A stretch of DNA of 64,000 bases from Cavia porcellus (lineage: Eukaryota > Chordata > Mammalia > Rodentia > Caviidae). Positions 1-9,919 of the stretch are shown piece by piece. The stretch lies in assembly GCF_034190915.1 (NCBI RefSeq), contig NW_026947486.1:105135312-105199311 (forward strand), in the 5' to 3' direction. Each line of letters opens with the position of its first letter. Position 1 is the first letter of the stretch. A program made the position numbers and the translations under genes. The notes below the pieces were generated by a model. It saw nothing but the letters and a program-made list of their open reading frames with translations. It was not told the DNA's origin and did not search any database.

Positions 1-59
1 GTCATGCCAGGCGCTGTGCAGCTCCTCCTAACTTTCACCTTCGTGACACAACTTTTCCG

Positions 60-340
60 TGTTTCTTTTTTAGGCAGCTGCCACATCACGAGGTTAATGA
101 GCACATTGAGGTTTGTAATAAACCCGCCGGCCAGATACATGGCGACTAAGAGTCGCTGGTTGACCAGATCGTTCACAGCCACCATCTGGTTCCCAGATAG
201 TTGGAAAACAAATGCTCTCTGGAATTAGAGCATCTGAGGAGCGCCCCGCACTGTTCCCAGGAGAATGGCTAGCATTGTTCCCAGAGTGCGGAAAACCACA
301 CACAAATACAAGGGCTTTTGGAAGCCTTAATGGTCAGTAA
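60..340 (-). pseudogene. Possible fragment of a membrane-protein coding sequence (unidentified)
   Basis: On the minus strand one frame around 200-75 reads a hydrophobic stretch including VAMYLAGGFITNLNVLINLV, flanked by charged residues and followed by a Lys-rich tail. An upstream stretch in a compatible frame (about 305-240) reads TLGTMLAILLGTV before a stop. The pattern of two apolar helices looks like decayed or partial coding DNA. I do not recognise the family, and chance is a real alternative. Confidence 0.2.
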
Positions 341-1460
341 ACCCCACCAGGGAAAGAGGACAGCACACACACAGAATCAGAGGCAAAGTGAGCAGGTCAA
401 TTCTCAATACTTTCCAAGTCATGGTTGAAAGAAGATTCTGAAAATATCTATGGGCATATTCAAGATCTGCACCCAGCCTGCCTTCCTTAGGTTGTTTACT
501 TCTACTTTTAAAAGCAAGATAAATATTTTAAGAACTTGAGCTGTTTACTAAACGTCAGTTTTAGAGTAGCAGAAATGTTACATTATTTGGAGGGATTTTA
601 GAGATCTGGGTTTCGTGTTTGTTATTAAACTTACCTATAACGATGCAATAGACCTGTCATTGTTAATTACTGCTGTTAAACATAGGTTCGTGCAGCACAG
701 AGAAACACTACATGATTCCCAACTTTGAGAACTATAATTAATATATGCTCGTTCAAAGCGTCTCAGTTAACAAGATATATTTTGGGAAATATTATCTAAC
801 TGAAGGCAGCATAAATAGTATAAAAAATAAAGCTTGTGCTTTTTTATTTTTCCATTTAAATGAGTTATATAATAAGTAGTGAAAAGCTCCTTCTGTGGAG
901 CCACACTTTAAGGAGGTGGGGGAGATTTCTTTCATTGCAGTTAATATAGCAAACTATCAAGGGAGAAAACGCAAAAATGAGAATCCTCCAACTAGCTCAG
1001 CACACCCAAAGGAACCCCATTAATTTAATAAAAACCACTGGCATCTGTTGACAAGGAGGAAGAGAAAAAAAGAGGGAGAGACAGGGAAGGAGAAGCCAGT
1101 AGGGATGAGAAAGGAGATGAAACAGGATTTTGATGCAAGACAGACTGAAAGCATACGCCATGTAATGAAAAATAAAATAAACAAGTGAAGTTGTATTCAA
1201 CAATGAATTGAGAGGAAGTGTAATCTTGAGAACACAGGTGAAATAAGCTTCCAGAGAGAGTTCTGGAAGAAATTATCACTGCCTTCAGGCTAGCAAAGCT
1301 GAAATCTTGAGGGGCATAATGGATAATGCCTTCTAGCTAGGGCTCAAAGGAATGGCCCAGTGAGGCGAAATTCCTATTAGTGAGTGCTAAGTTAAAATGC
1401 CCAAGGCCAAAGGGTAAAGAAAGGGCACCCTTAAGGGAGGACTGGTTTTCTTTCTTCCCA
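341..1460. other. Intronic sequence without recognised features
   Basis: This AT-rich sequence lies within the presumed FGF13 intron. I see no coding potential or clear repeat; short frames here lack codon-like structure. Confidence 0.5.
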
Positions 1461-1464
1461 ATGT

Positions 1465-1540
1465 CCCAAGACCTAGCACAGTGACTCACAGAGAAGTCAC
1501 TTAAGAAATATTCAGAGATTTGATCAACTGAGCAAAGATC
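1465..1540 (+). repeat. MIR-like fragment
   Basis: The segment with CTAGCACAGTGACTCACAGA followed by an AAATATT-type stretch resembles the distal part of MIR (mammalian-wide tRNA-derived SINE). It is short and diverged. Confidence 0.4.
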
Positions 1541-1659
1541 ATGGCCCTAGAGAAAGCATGCATATACGGCTACACTCTTCCTAATTATCTCCAGATTGTC
1601 AAACAGAAAGAATTTGGTCTTGAGCAAACTTGGCTTTGAAAAGAACCAATTGTGTTGTC

Positions 1660-1850
1660 TAGGGACACAGTATGATAGAATGGTTAGGAGGTGAATTTGT
1701 AGTCAATTAAGCCTGGCTCAAATCTTCATTCTACTCTCTTGCTAGCTCAGTGATCTTAGAATGATCAACACCTCAGAGAGTGATTTTTTTCATCTGTCAG
1801 TGTATCTTTCTTCCATTAATTGTTATAAAGATTTCATGGAAGACCTTAGA
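1660..1850 (+). repeat. MIR SINE fragment
   Basis: The order of landmarks follows MIR: a 5' part around 'tatgatagaatggttagga', a middle with 'gctcaaatcttcattctact' and a 'tgatcttag' segment, then a CATCTGT stretch. It is old and diverged. Confidence 0.5.
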
Positions 1851-2149
1851 ACTTCATCCAGAATTACGTCACCAATTTCTCCAGTTGTTAGAAAGTCAAC
1901 CATTAATGATTATTTCATTTGCCCTAAAGCACTGCTTCTGGTAATCCTTTGTTACAATATAAATATCTATCTGATGCATCCACTAAGAAGCAAGCCTTTC
2001 TCCACCAACCTGTTTTCCTATATGACAACAAACAAGAAGTTAGTACAGCAAAGAACCAATGTCTTCTGATAGAAATATGGCACATGCATTCAGCAATTAT
2101 TGATTTACAACACAAGCACCCTGGTAATAATTTGCAATTCACAAACTAC

Positions 2150-2300
2150 ACAATCTCCCTGGGCTCCATGTACAGTGTACAAATAACCATTTCATTTGGC
2201 TGTCATGAGGAGTAAATGAGATATAGGTAAAAATAATTTATGTCTAATAAATAGGAAGTGCTCTGTAATTTAGCAACTGTAATAACAATAGCAATTTAAA
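2150..2300 (+). repeat. MIR-like 3' portion
   Basis: The sequence 'tcatgaggagtaaatgagat' followed by 'aggaagtgctctgta' matches the order of the MIR 3' half. It may be the remainder of the copy at 1660-1850 separated by about 300 bp of other sequence. Confidence 0.4.
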
Positions 2301-2404
2301 TTATGAAATAATGAATAAAACATAATGATGCCTAAAGAAATCCCTTGCCTTTCTTAGGTAATTCAAGAACTATCCCTTGTAGTCTAAAAAGGTACAAAAC
2401 TCTG

Positions 2405-2760
2405 TTAAATAATATGGGACAGGGAGGGTGTCCACTCAGAAACCAAAGTCAAGACAGGGAGAAAGAGTACCAATCAGGGAGGGAAGCATGCTGAAGTGAA
2501 GGGTGGCTACCTTTTGTAAACCAAAGAGTGCACACTGTGTGATTTTATTTATGTGGAATTCAATAGCAGGCAAAACAAATACATGATAATAGAAATAACT
2601 AGAAAGGGGCATGAGGGAGCTAAGATGACAGTATTCTACATCTTGACATCGGTGCTAATCACACGAGTGTAAACATTTGTCAGAATTCATCAAGATGCAT
2701 ACTTCAGAGTTGTGTATTTTTCTGCAAGTAAATTTTAACCACAAAAAAGTAATTGGAGGC
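2405..2760 (+). mobile_element. Old L1 (L1M-type) 3' end
   Basis: The region carries the typical L1M 3' UTR order: a G-rich start, 'tgtgattttatttatgtgga', a 'tcttgacatcggtgctaatc' segment, 'cacgagtgtaaacatttgtc', then 'ttttctgcaagtaaatttta' and a short A-rich tail. No ORF remains. Confidence 0.65.
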
Positions 2761-5400
2761 TACACTATTTTTAATTAATTGTTTTCTAATTTGGCCTCTG
2801 ACCAGGTTTACTTTTCACCAGATGTTTTTTCCCCTCGCAGTCCTGCTGATGGGCTCTAAAATCAAGGACAATCACAATTGAGAATTTCTTTGGGCTAAAT
2901 AGTGACTCCATAGAGACCAAAACTGTCGTCTTTGCCATCAGGCCAAACAAGTGACCCAACTTAAGATGACCCTTATATCTTCCTAGAATGCCAACCAAAA
3001 CTGTATACCAACAAAGGCCAGGAATACTGCTAGATTTATATGAATAAGCAAGAACAATTATTACCCTCTGCCCTTTGCCTGTAAGCAAGGTCATCAACCA
3101 GTGATACTGAAACCATTTTTATTTGGAAATTAATACCGAAAGTAGTTTCAAAGAACAGAGGTATTTTTACCTAAGAATCAAGAATTTCTCAAATTCCCTG
3201 TGGTCAAACTTAATACCCTGAAAAACACTGCGTCAAAGAAAAACTTGGCCATCCAATTGAAAGCGAAATTGAGCCAGAAGGCTGAGATGGTGGTAACAAT
3301 GACTACTATATATTATTTCACTGTCTTCATGGAAATCTACATACCTAAGAAATGTTTCACCAGCACCATGTGACATTCAACAAAGTGATACAATGCTGTG
3401 GAAAAAATGTCAGAAATAAAATTCAATGCAATTTGATGAACTGGTATATGACAGATAGATACATTTCAGGTTGACAAAAACTCAAAATGAACTACGATAT
3501 AACTGAAAATGTGCCTGAAATCTACTCTTTGACCTGTATTGATAACTCTGGTGATTATGATGTGTCTTCTGGATTAGAAAATCTAAATAAAGTACCATAG
3601 AAAGTGAGATATACAGATGTTTATATTCTATATTGGTTGTTAATACTATATCAGGCTAAAACTACATTATGTTAAAACTATATTATTCTGTACTAGTTTA
3701 AACTATACTAACTGTATTGACATTTCAAAAGTAATATTAAGCTTAGTTATAGGTATGTAGGAGTCCATTCACCATATACTTTTAATGTGATGTTCTTCTG
3801 GCTCGTGTTGTTTAATCTTGGCAATTATTTTCTATTCTTTTCAAATTTCTCACCTCCAAAAATACAAGCTATAATGCAGCAGATACTAGAAAGCCTTTTT
3901 ATTGAATATATTTGAAGAGCTACAACACATTACAGTTGTTCTGTGTTGAGTGTAATTCCCAGAATGAAGAGTTGATTTGGACATGAAATAGCACAGCTGC
4001 AGAGAGACCCGAAATCATAATAGTTTCATCTCTCCACTCACCAAACTCTGATTCCAATTCTCTCCTAAGTCATTCCACTAACTTCAAGGCCACAATATCT
4101 CTACCTCCCTGCCTTAGACGTGAATGTCAACTAACTCCTAAGGTTCACTTTCCACTTTTTACTTAGGCCCCAAACCAACATCCACTCCCATTCCAGCCTC
4201 CTCCACCTTGCCAACTCTTGTCAGCCTAATTCCTTCTGACACTTTCCCACTGGCTTGACCCCCTCATGGAGGTACATGCATGAGTGTCCCTTGGTGCAGC
4301 TTGTACCACTTAGTGGTACAAATGGATCTAGTCACTTTGTCTGTCTTTCTACTACTAAAATTCATTAAAAAGTTCCATCATGAACGTGTTAGTGACCGCA
4401 CTGCAAAGAAACCTAAAGGAAGCAGGGCTAAGCACAAAAGATCCTTTATCTTTATCCCATGCTTCAAACTTGCTCCCCTTTTTAGCTTCAGTCTCTATTA
4501 ATAAAGAAGCTCAACACATCCAGAAATCATAATGACAAAGACCTCGGGACAGGGTGCACTCATCTTCCCCTAGAATACAGTAATGTTTCTGATTAGCAAG
4601 CTTCCAGTCACACCCCCAGGCCACGACTGTGACCACCACCTCTACACAGAACAGAAAATGTGGCTTATGACAAACAGAAGAAAAGATGTGACTTAGGACA
4701 GCTAACTATAAAATCCCAGGTCCATGCTGACAAGATGAGAAAATCAGTCCCTATGTGAGTAATAGGTTACGATTGTTACTTTTTAATGAGAGATTACCAA
4801 TATCAAGATTTCTGTGCAGAAAAGTACCTCTAAATACCTGGTCTGCCTAGTCCAAGGCTGACAAAGATGCTTGATGAAGTCTATTGTTGTAAACCGCCAA
4901 AACAAGATGATCTTTGGGCATGACGTTCAGGACTCAAATCTGGATATGTCAGCTACTTGACCATAATACCCTGTCCTTGGGTAAGGCAAAGAGGCTACTA
5001 GAGGAGGCCAGGAAATGAAGAGAAAATGAGCTGTCGACATAAGTGCATGCAGGCACCACAACCTATTACAGCAACAGCTGTGAGAGTAGCCGGCTTCTTG
5101 GACTATGCGTGAAATTGTATTCCATCATCTAGCAGCCAGCATGAGCCCAGCTCTGACGCTAACACTGTCTCATCAAGGCCACCCTCAGCCCACATGGCCT
5201 CAACACCTGCCTGGATGTGGTGGCTCTGATGTTAAGCACAAAGAAAGTATTGCCAAAGAAACACATCCAACTCCAAACATGTAGATACGAGCCAAATGAC
5301 AGACTGGAAACCAAGAACTGCCTAGACTCTTCCAAGATCTATAAAAGATATGGTTTTATCTTGCAGTAGGCTAACAATATTTCTAATGTTCCTCTCCCCC
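2761..5400. other. Intronic sequence, no firm features
   Basis: This is mostly unique, AT-rich DNA. A 103-codon minus frame at 2786-3097 and a Ser/Pro-rich stretch near 5100-5270 were examined and not recognised. Some of this may be old transposon sequence too diverged to name by eye. Confidence 0.4.
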
Positions 5401-5410
5401 ATGCAATGCA

Positions 5411-5432
5411 CGCACATGCGCGCGCGCACACA

Positions 5433-5472
<40 letters not shown>
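5411..5472. repeat. (CG)n/(CA)n microsatellite
   Basis: A short CG alternation (about 5418-5426) runs directly into (CA)n with one AA interruption, ending at 5472. The whole tract is alternating purine-pyrimidine. Confidence 0.95.
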
Positions 5473-5474
<2 letters not shown>

Positions 5475-5686
5475 CCCGTGCGCATGTTTGCTCACCCAAC
5501 AATTGCAATAAACCACATACAGCCTTAACTGAGTGCTTTTCCAACAGAAAACTGCTGAAAAGATCTTATGTGACAAGGTAGAAAAGAGTGAGTCAAAGCT
5601 AAGTGAATGCTTGAACAAACAAATGCTATCCTTTCTTCTTCCCTGAAACAGAAATGGAACTTCCGGTTCAAGATCTATGTCACCCC

Positions 5687-5689
<3 letters not shown>

Positions 5690-5728
<39 letters not shown>
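5690..5728. repeat. (TA)n microsatellite
   Basis: An uninterrupted AT dinucleotide run of about 39 bp. Tyr/Ile-rich minus-strand translation through it is an artefact. Confidence 0.95.
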
Positions 5729-5730
<2 letters not shown>

Positions 5731-7012
5731 AACAATTTTCAAGTTTATACAAAACATAAATTAATTCACAAAAGCTGACAAACTGTGCTAGAGTACATTC
5801 TAATAGTTTCAAACAGAATCAGAATCCCTGCTCCCCTTCCAAAGAGAACAGTCTAACTGATGCCAACTACACATTCACAAAGGTTATCAATGAAATCATC
5901 AGCTGCTACTACTCTTGACCTCGCTTAATTGAAGAAAATGTCAACAATCAACAATTCATATGTTCAAAACTCATGTATCATTTACTGGGAGAAAATGAAC
6001 TTACTGATTACCTGCTACTACCTGTGCGTTAGAAACTTGAAACCTGACAGTCTGTGAAATCTTCTACTTAGTGATGATTGGATGTGGGCACAGCCCTAAT
6101 GAACAGGGTGGGTGGCTGAATTCAAATGAGCAGGGGACTCCAAAACATTATGAAATTCAATCAAACTGTTATGAAATTATTTGATTTGATTCATTCATTT
6201 GTCACAGTATTGTTTAAAATTTAGTGGGTACTACTTCACAGTAGTATATACTTGATCTTATATCCAAAAAATATACTAGTAAGTACCTTAGGCGAAAAGA
6301 ACCCTTAAATATGACCCATATCCAGGAAATTTATAAATAATCATATTTGTTCATAAATATAGTCAATGTAAGTAAATTTGCCAGACAAAATGACTGGTAG
6401 AACTGGTGTATCTCTTAACTCTACATAAAAAGTGGTCTTCAAACCTAATCCCCTTTTCACATACTTGGAAATAGAAAACACTAACAATTATTATCCATTC
6501 ATTATTTACAAAACGCCCCAGATGCAACAACAGAGGCAGAAATGGCAATCTCACTCTTCCGTAAACTCTTTAAAAGTTGCCTCAAGAAATTAAATTATTC
6601 TAATACAACCACAGTTCCCAGTGCTAATAACACAATTTCTACAGACAGGTATTGATTTCAAATGTGCCAAGTCAGTGTAAGAAAGTGCCATGACATAAGC
6701 CTAGTCAAAATTTTCATTATTGAGTTACAGAAACCTGTCCCAACGTTTCCAGACTTGTTAATCCATCCTGGACAACTGAAAATTGTATTCCTGAAACAGT
6801 AAATCACTTTTCCATGAATGAATCTGGCCTCAGGACACCTCAAAGATAAGATTATCTTAGATAATCACTTGATAGAAATCAGGAAAGGAAGTTTCAGAAA
6901 CAAACTTGAAACACTCTCAGGTTTAGAAAGGAAAGGACTTGCTTAGATCAATTAGGTGCTACACTCTTCAACTGCATTCTTTTCTCTGGCCCCTCAGTGG
7001 AACACAAAACCA
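5729..7012. other. Intronic sequence without recognised features
   Basis: AT-rich, no sustained coding potential. Short minus frames at 6363-6554 and 6658-6843 have no recognisable similarity. Confidence 0.5.
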
Positions 7013-7015
7013 CTC

Positions 7016-7106
7016 ACCAAGGCATCAGTGGTACAGCTTACCTAATAGCTTGAGGCCTTGGGTTCCATTCCCAGAACCACAAAACAACAACAGACAGACA
7101 AAAAGC
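7016..7106 (+). repeat. ID-type tRNA-derived SINE
   Basis: A tRNA-like head ('ggcatcagtggtacagctta') carries box A- and box B-like segments (GGGTTCCATTCCC) and is followed by an A-rich CAAAAC/CAGACAGA tail. It is the monomeric rodent ID layout in plus orientation and diverged from the usual consensus. Confidence 0.7.
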
Positions 7107-7429
7107 TCTTAATACCCTGAAGTCATTTGCTTTTGTCATATGAAGGCCTTTGAAGCTCTCCACAATCAGGAGACTTTTAACAGCCTTTCCACTTTCCAAA
7201 GTTACTGCTCCAATTGTTTGTGCTCCTCAAACAGCTAGCAACTTTGGGTAGGTTAGAGGGCACTAAACTCTAGCCAGCAGCAAAGCCTGGAAACAGAGCT
7301 GATCTTTAGGAGGAGGGCTCTATACCTCCACAAAGTTCCTGAGCCTTTCCTCAGCCCCTTTGCCTAGTTAGAAGAGAAATGGCTCCATTTAGAAACAAGG
7401 ATAAAGGCCCGAGCTGAAGACTTTGACAA

Positions 7430-8449
7430 CTTTCCGCGGGGGAGGGTTGGTGCTGCCCTAGAATCTCCCAGGAAGAAAGCTCTGGGAGATGAGGAGAGGC
7501 GAGAAGCAGGATGGATGGGGAAAAAAAGAATAGGGAAAGGAGTAAGAAGGAAGGGAGGCTGAGGGTTTAGGGGACATGATGATTCCCCGAGAAGGAAACT
7601 TGGAACACCCCACCCACCCCCGCTGCAAACCACTTCTGCAGCATTGACTCCGCATGGGTTGATGCGGTTCGGTGCGCATGGGGCCCTCTGGGCCAGTCCA
7701 AACCACCCCAGCGACTGCTCTGTGCCCATTCCGGACACTAGCGTCTAAGGCAACTGCCTGCTCTTTCCTACTCCTCCTGTTCCTCTCCCCCACCCCATCT
7801 GCAAGGCTGCGGTCTCCGGTTCACATTCCGGAGTTAAGCCTGGCCCTCGCAAGACAGTGGCTAGCACGGGTGTGGGGGGTGCTCCTTCCTTTGCCTGAGT
7901 TCTCCAAAGCCAGAGCCCGGCTCAGCTGCGCATCCACAACTCGCCGGTGGGAGGTCCCAGGCCGAGATGCAAGCTCTGGGAGACCCACAGCCGGTCGCCC
8001 TGGGCCAGGTGGTTGAACCCCAGCAAGCTGAGGAAGGTGAATGACTCCCCTCTGCGGAGGCCCACTCTCGCTGGGCACTTGTGACAGGGGGACAACAGCC
8101 TTTGTTCTCTTGGGGGCTTGGCAAGGCTGCGCTGCTGAGGCGCAGCACAGGCAGCACCTGGGCACCCTAACTGCTCACTTTTGCACGCAGTGTGTGCAAG
8201 GGTGCAAGCTCCAGCCTTTCCAGAGGGGGGGTGTGGGATGTGGGGAGTTGGGGAGTAGGGGCGTGAGAGGAAAAGGAGTGTGGGGGGAGGGGTTCTGCGT
8301 CTCGGCCAGGCTCTTTGTTTGCATTGGGGGTGGGGAGAAGGGGTTGAAGGTGGGTTCGAGTTCGGGTTCTGAGAGTGGGGCAGGTTCCTGAGTATGTCAC
8401 CATGTTGCACTCTCGCTGCACGCATATGCACACTCGAGCACACGCACAC
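7430..8449. other. GC-rich shoulder of the CpG island with G-rich tracts
   Basis: This G+C-rich sequence lies in the presumed intron just downstream of the FGF13 V donor. Runs of GGG/GGGG on the plus strand are dense at 8222-8375. Long frames on both strands (for example 7922-8743 minus) reflect the lack of stops in GC-rich DNA, with Pro/Ser/Arg-rich composition. Confidence 0.6.
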
Positions 8450-8801
8450 ACATGTATTCGCACTGACAGGCGGACGGCGGCTAGCAGGCAGAGCGGTTCC
8501 TGGCGCTCCGGGCTGCAGCAGCTTCGTCTGCCGGCAGCGCCACCACCTTGCGTGCAGAGGGGTAGTGGAGGAGGCTGGAGGCACACGAGGGGCAACAATC
8601 CCACGAGGCAGGAAGGAAAGTGTTGCAAACCCAGAGTTCCCCAGCGGCCCCTGACCCTCTCCCTCTCTTGCCTGGGGTCGCAGAGGTCGTGGGCAGCTTA
8701 GGTTCCCGGGGAAGGCAGGGAGGCACCGGAGGGCGGCGCGCACGCAAGGGGACGGGGAAACCGAGCGAGGGGAAGCGGGCGGACTCGGCGAGCGGGCTTA
8801 C

Positions 8802-8850
8802 CCTTGGAAGCATCTTTCTCCTCTTTGGGTTTGGTCACCTTTCCACTCAT
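8802..8850 (-). CDS. FGF13: FGF13 alternative first coding exon (V), partial CDS
   Basis: Read on the minus strand, ATG at 8850-8848 opens MSGKVTKPKEEKDASK and then one G at 8802, the first base of a split codon, followed by donor GTAAGC at 8801-8796. This 16-residue start and a following Val codon match, from memory, the V (VY) N-terminus of fibroblast growth factor 13, an intracellular FGF homologous factor that binds voltage-gated sodium channel C-termini and microtubules and is not secreted. No signal peptide is present, as expected. The segment is Lys/Glu rich. The beta-trefoil core is encoded by later exons outside the window (coordinates below 1). The start context is weak (T at -3, A at +4), so leaky scanning to a later Met is possible. 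The exon lies in a CpG island with its own promoter signals. Identification rests on this short exact peptide plus the splice phase. Confidence 0.88.
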
Positions 8851-8997
8851 AGATCCCAGCTTGCTTGACAAGGTTCGCCCAGGAGACGGAAGTCCTCGCC
8901 GAGTGGGCTGGACTTGGGAGAGTGCTTAGGGCGGCAGGTCGCGATGGCGAGCTCTCCTCGGTGTGGCTAGGGGCGGAATCCGCTTTTCCACACCGCT

Positions 8998-9075
8998 GCC
9001 GCCGCCGCCGCCGCTGCCTGCTGGAGAGTGGGGAGGAAAGGAGAGGGGTGAAGGAGGAGCCGCCGCCGCCGCCGC
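8998..9075. repeat. Two (GCC)n triplet runs
   Basis: Runs at about 8998-9013 and 9059-9075 are CCG/GCC repeats on the plus strand, hence GGC repeats in minus-strand RNA. They sit 150-225 bp upstream of the FGF13 V start codon. Confidence 0.85.
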
Positions 9076-9333
9076 AAGCCCGAGCGGCCGGCCGCGGGAG
9101 GAGCCGCTCGCTGCGCTCCCGAAGTGCAAGAGACAAAGCGGTGCGGCGCTGCCTCCGCGCCCGCCGCTCCTGCCTGTCCGCGGAGAGCCGCGCTCAGAGC
9201 CCTCGGGGCGCCAGAGAGGCGCGGCCGGGACTCCCCGGCTTCGCTGCCGACCTCGCCGGGCTCTGAGCGGACCGCGCCGGGAGTTGCCTGGGTGGGCTGG
9301 CCGCGCGCTGGCGGGCCGCTCTCCCCGCCTCTC

Positions 9334-9341
9334 CCAATCGG
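9334..9341 (+). promoter_or_regulatory. CCAAT (NF-Y-like) motif
   Basis: The plus strand reads CCAATCGG, a full match to the NF-Y core and right flank. NF-Y sites work in either orientation. It lies about 480 bp upstream of the FGF13 V ATG and could serve a second, more proximal start site within the island. Confidence 0.35.
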
Positions 9342-9547
9342 CTGCGGGCTGCCAACTCAATCCAAATAAAACCCCAAGGAAGGTTTTTGTGTTTTTTTTT
9401 TTTTTTAAATCAAAACAAAGACGAAAATATTCACTTAAAAATAACGATCCTCCCCGAAAGGGAACTGTTTGAACATGTGATGAGCAACGTGTGAGCCTGT
9501 TACACCGCAGAGCCGCGCAGCTCCTCGCCCGGCCCGCCAGTGGGAAA

Positions 9548-9570
9548 GGGAAGGGGAGGGGAGGGGAGGG
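9548..9570 (+). promoter_or_regulatory. G4-capable polypurine tract
   Basis: Four G-runs spaced by single A (GGGGAGGGGAGGGGAGGG) meet the usual quadruplex rule. On the FGF13 sense strand this is a CCCTCCCC tract, a common Sp1/MAZ-type element. It lies between the candidate start and the coding exon. Confidence 0.6.
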
Positions 9571-9681
9571 TCGCCTCTTTCTCTCCTCTGCCCAATTCAT
9601 TTTCAGGTTCCTATTATTTTGCCAGGAGGGCCCTCTGAGTTGCTCGCGTAGCGGGGGAGAGCAGGAACCGGCGACCCTTAC

Positions 9682-9775
9682 CTGCTCTCTCTCCCTACAC
9701 CCACACCCCCTCGGAGCTCGCCTGCTCCCTCGCTCGCGCTCTCCGTCCAAAGAACTCTCCACTCGGTCCCGGGGT
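9682..9775 (-). other. FGF13: Candidate non-coding first exon with strong splice donor
   Basis: On the minus strand CAG|GTAAGG occurs with the exon ending at 9682, a near-perfect U1 donor. It lies about 90 bp downstream of the start expected from the TATA-like box. An exon from about 9775 to 9682 would be purely 5' UTR if spliced to an acceptor nearer the coding exon or to a remote FGF13 exon. The start is estimated from TATA spacing; no transcript evidence is available. Confidence 0.35.
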
Positions 9776-9802
9776 GCCGCGCGATCAGCGCCGCGGCGCC
9801 TT

Positions 9803-9811
9803 CTATATAAA
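9803..9811 (-). promoter_or_regulatory. TATA-like box, readable on both strands
   Basis: The plus strand reads TATATAAAC within the 9801-9813 segment; the minus strand reads TTTATATAGAAG. On the minus strand it is preceded by GC boxes (9831-9858) and a CRE-like site (9912-9919), the usual order for a promoter firing toward FGF13, with a start expected near 9770-9780. The motif is close to palindromic, so a plus-strand start near 9835 cannot be excluded. Confidence 0.5.
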
Positions 9812-9826
9812 CCACAAGGTGTGGGC

Positions 9827-9860
9827 AGGCGGGGGGCGGGGGCCGGCGAGGGCGGGGCCC
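9827..9860. promoter_or_regulatory. GC-box cluster (Sp1/KLF-type)
   Basis: Two GGGGCGGGG-like cores (around 9831-9842 and 9850-9858) lie 20-50 bp from the TATA-like box on its upstream side relative to minus-strand transcription. This is consistent with Sp1-family binding in a CpG-island promoter. It is a motif match only. Confidence 0.5.
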
Positions 9861-9911
9861 CACAAAGCCGCCTGCCGGCTGTAGTAAAAAGAGAGCTCGG
9901 CAGGGGCGCGC

Positions 9912-9919
9912 CGACGTCA
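9912..9919 (-). promoter_or_regulatory. CRE-like site
   Basis: On the minus strand the sequence reads TGACGTCG, seven of eight bases of the cAMP response element TGACGTCA. It lies about 100 bp upstream of the TATA-like box in the FGF13 direction, a typical CREB/ATF position. Binding is inferred, not shown. Confidence 0.4.

Larger units (their letters stand above)
8851..9682 (-). other. FGF13: Putative 5' UTR region of the FGF13 V transcript
   Basis: This GC-rich sequence lies immediately upstream of the V-exon ATG on the minus strand. It holds two GGC triplet runs, a T/A homopolymer near 9385-9398 and no convincing upstream coding exon. Whether it is continuous 5' UTR, or an intron between a non-coding exon ending at 9682 and the coding exon, cannot be settled from sequence alone. 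Open frames across it follow GC content and show Arg/Pro/Ser-rich low-complexity translations, so I do not call them genes. Confidence 0.45.

Noticed and set aside
73..227. Apparent plus-strand exon after a pyrimidine-AG at 60-73
   Set aside because: The acceptor-like TTCTTTTTTAG is tempting, but the following frame has no recognisable product and no matching donor; the minus strand gives the more protein-like reading.
5322..5735. 137-codon minus frame
   Set aside because: Translation consists largely of microsatellite runs (YIYI, VCVC).
7016..7106. Possible tRNA gene
   Set aside because: Box A/B-like sequence is present, but the cloverleaf is degraded and an A-rich tail follows: it is an ID-type SINE.
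7922..8743. 273-codon minus-strand frame
   Set aside because: GC-rich DNA lacks stop codons; the translation is Pro/Ser/Arg-rich with His/Thr/Cys runs from CA-like tracts, and overlapping frames on the other strand are equally long.
8798..9136. 112-codon minus frame overlapping the FGF13 V ATG
   Set aside because: It runs in a different frame from MSGKVTK and reads through the splice donor; not a coding alternative.
8926..9762. 278-codon minus-strand frame in the CpG island
   Set aside because: Spans the candidate donor and GGC repeats, includes a K/F homopolymer part from the T-run, and ends before the real FGF13 ATG in another frame; composition is typical of island noise.
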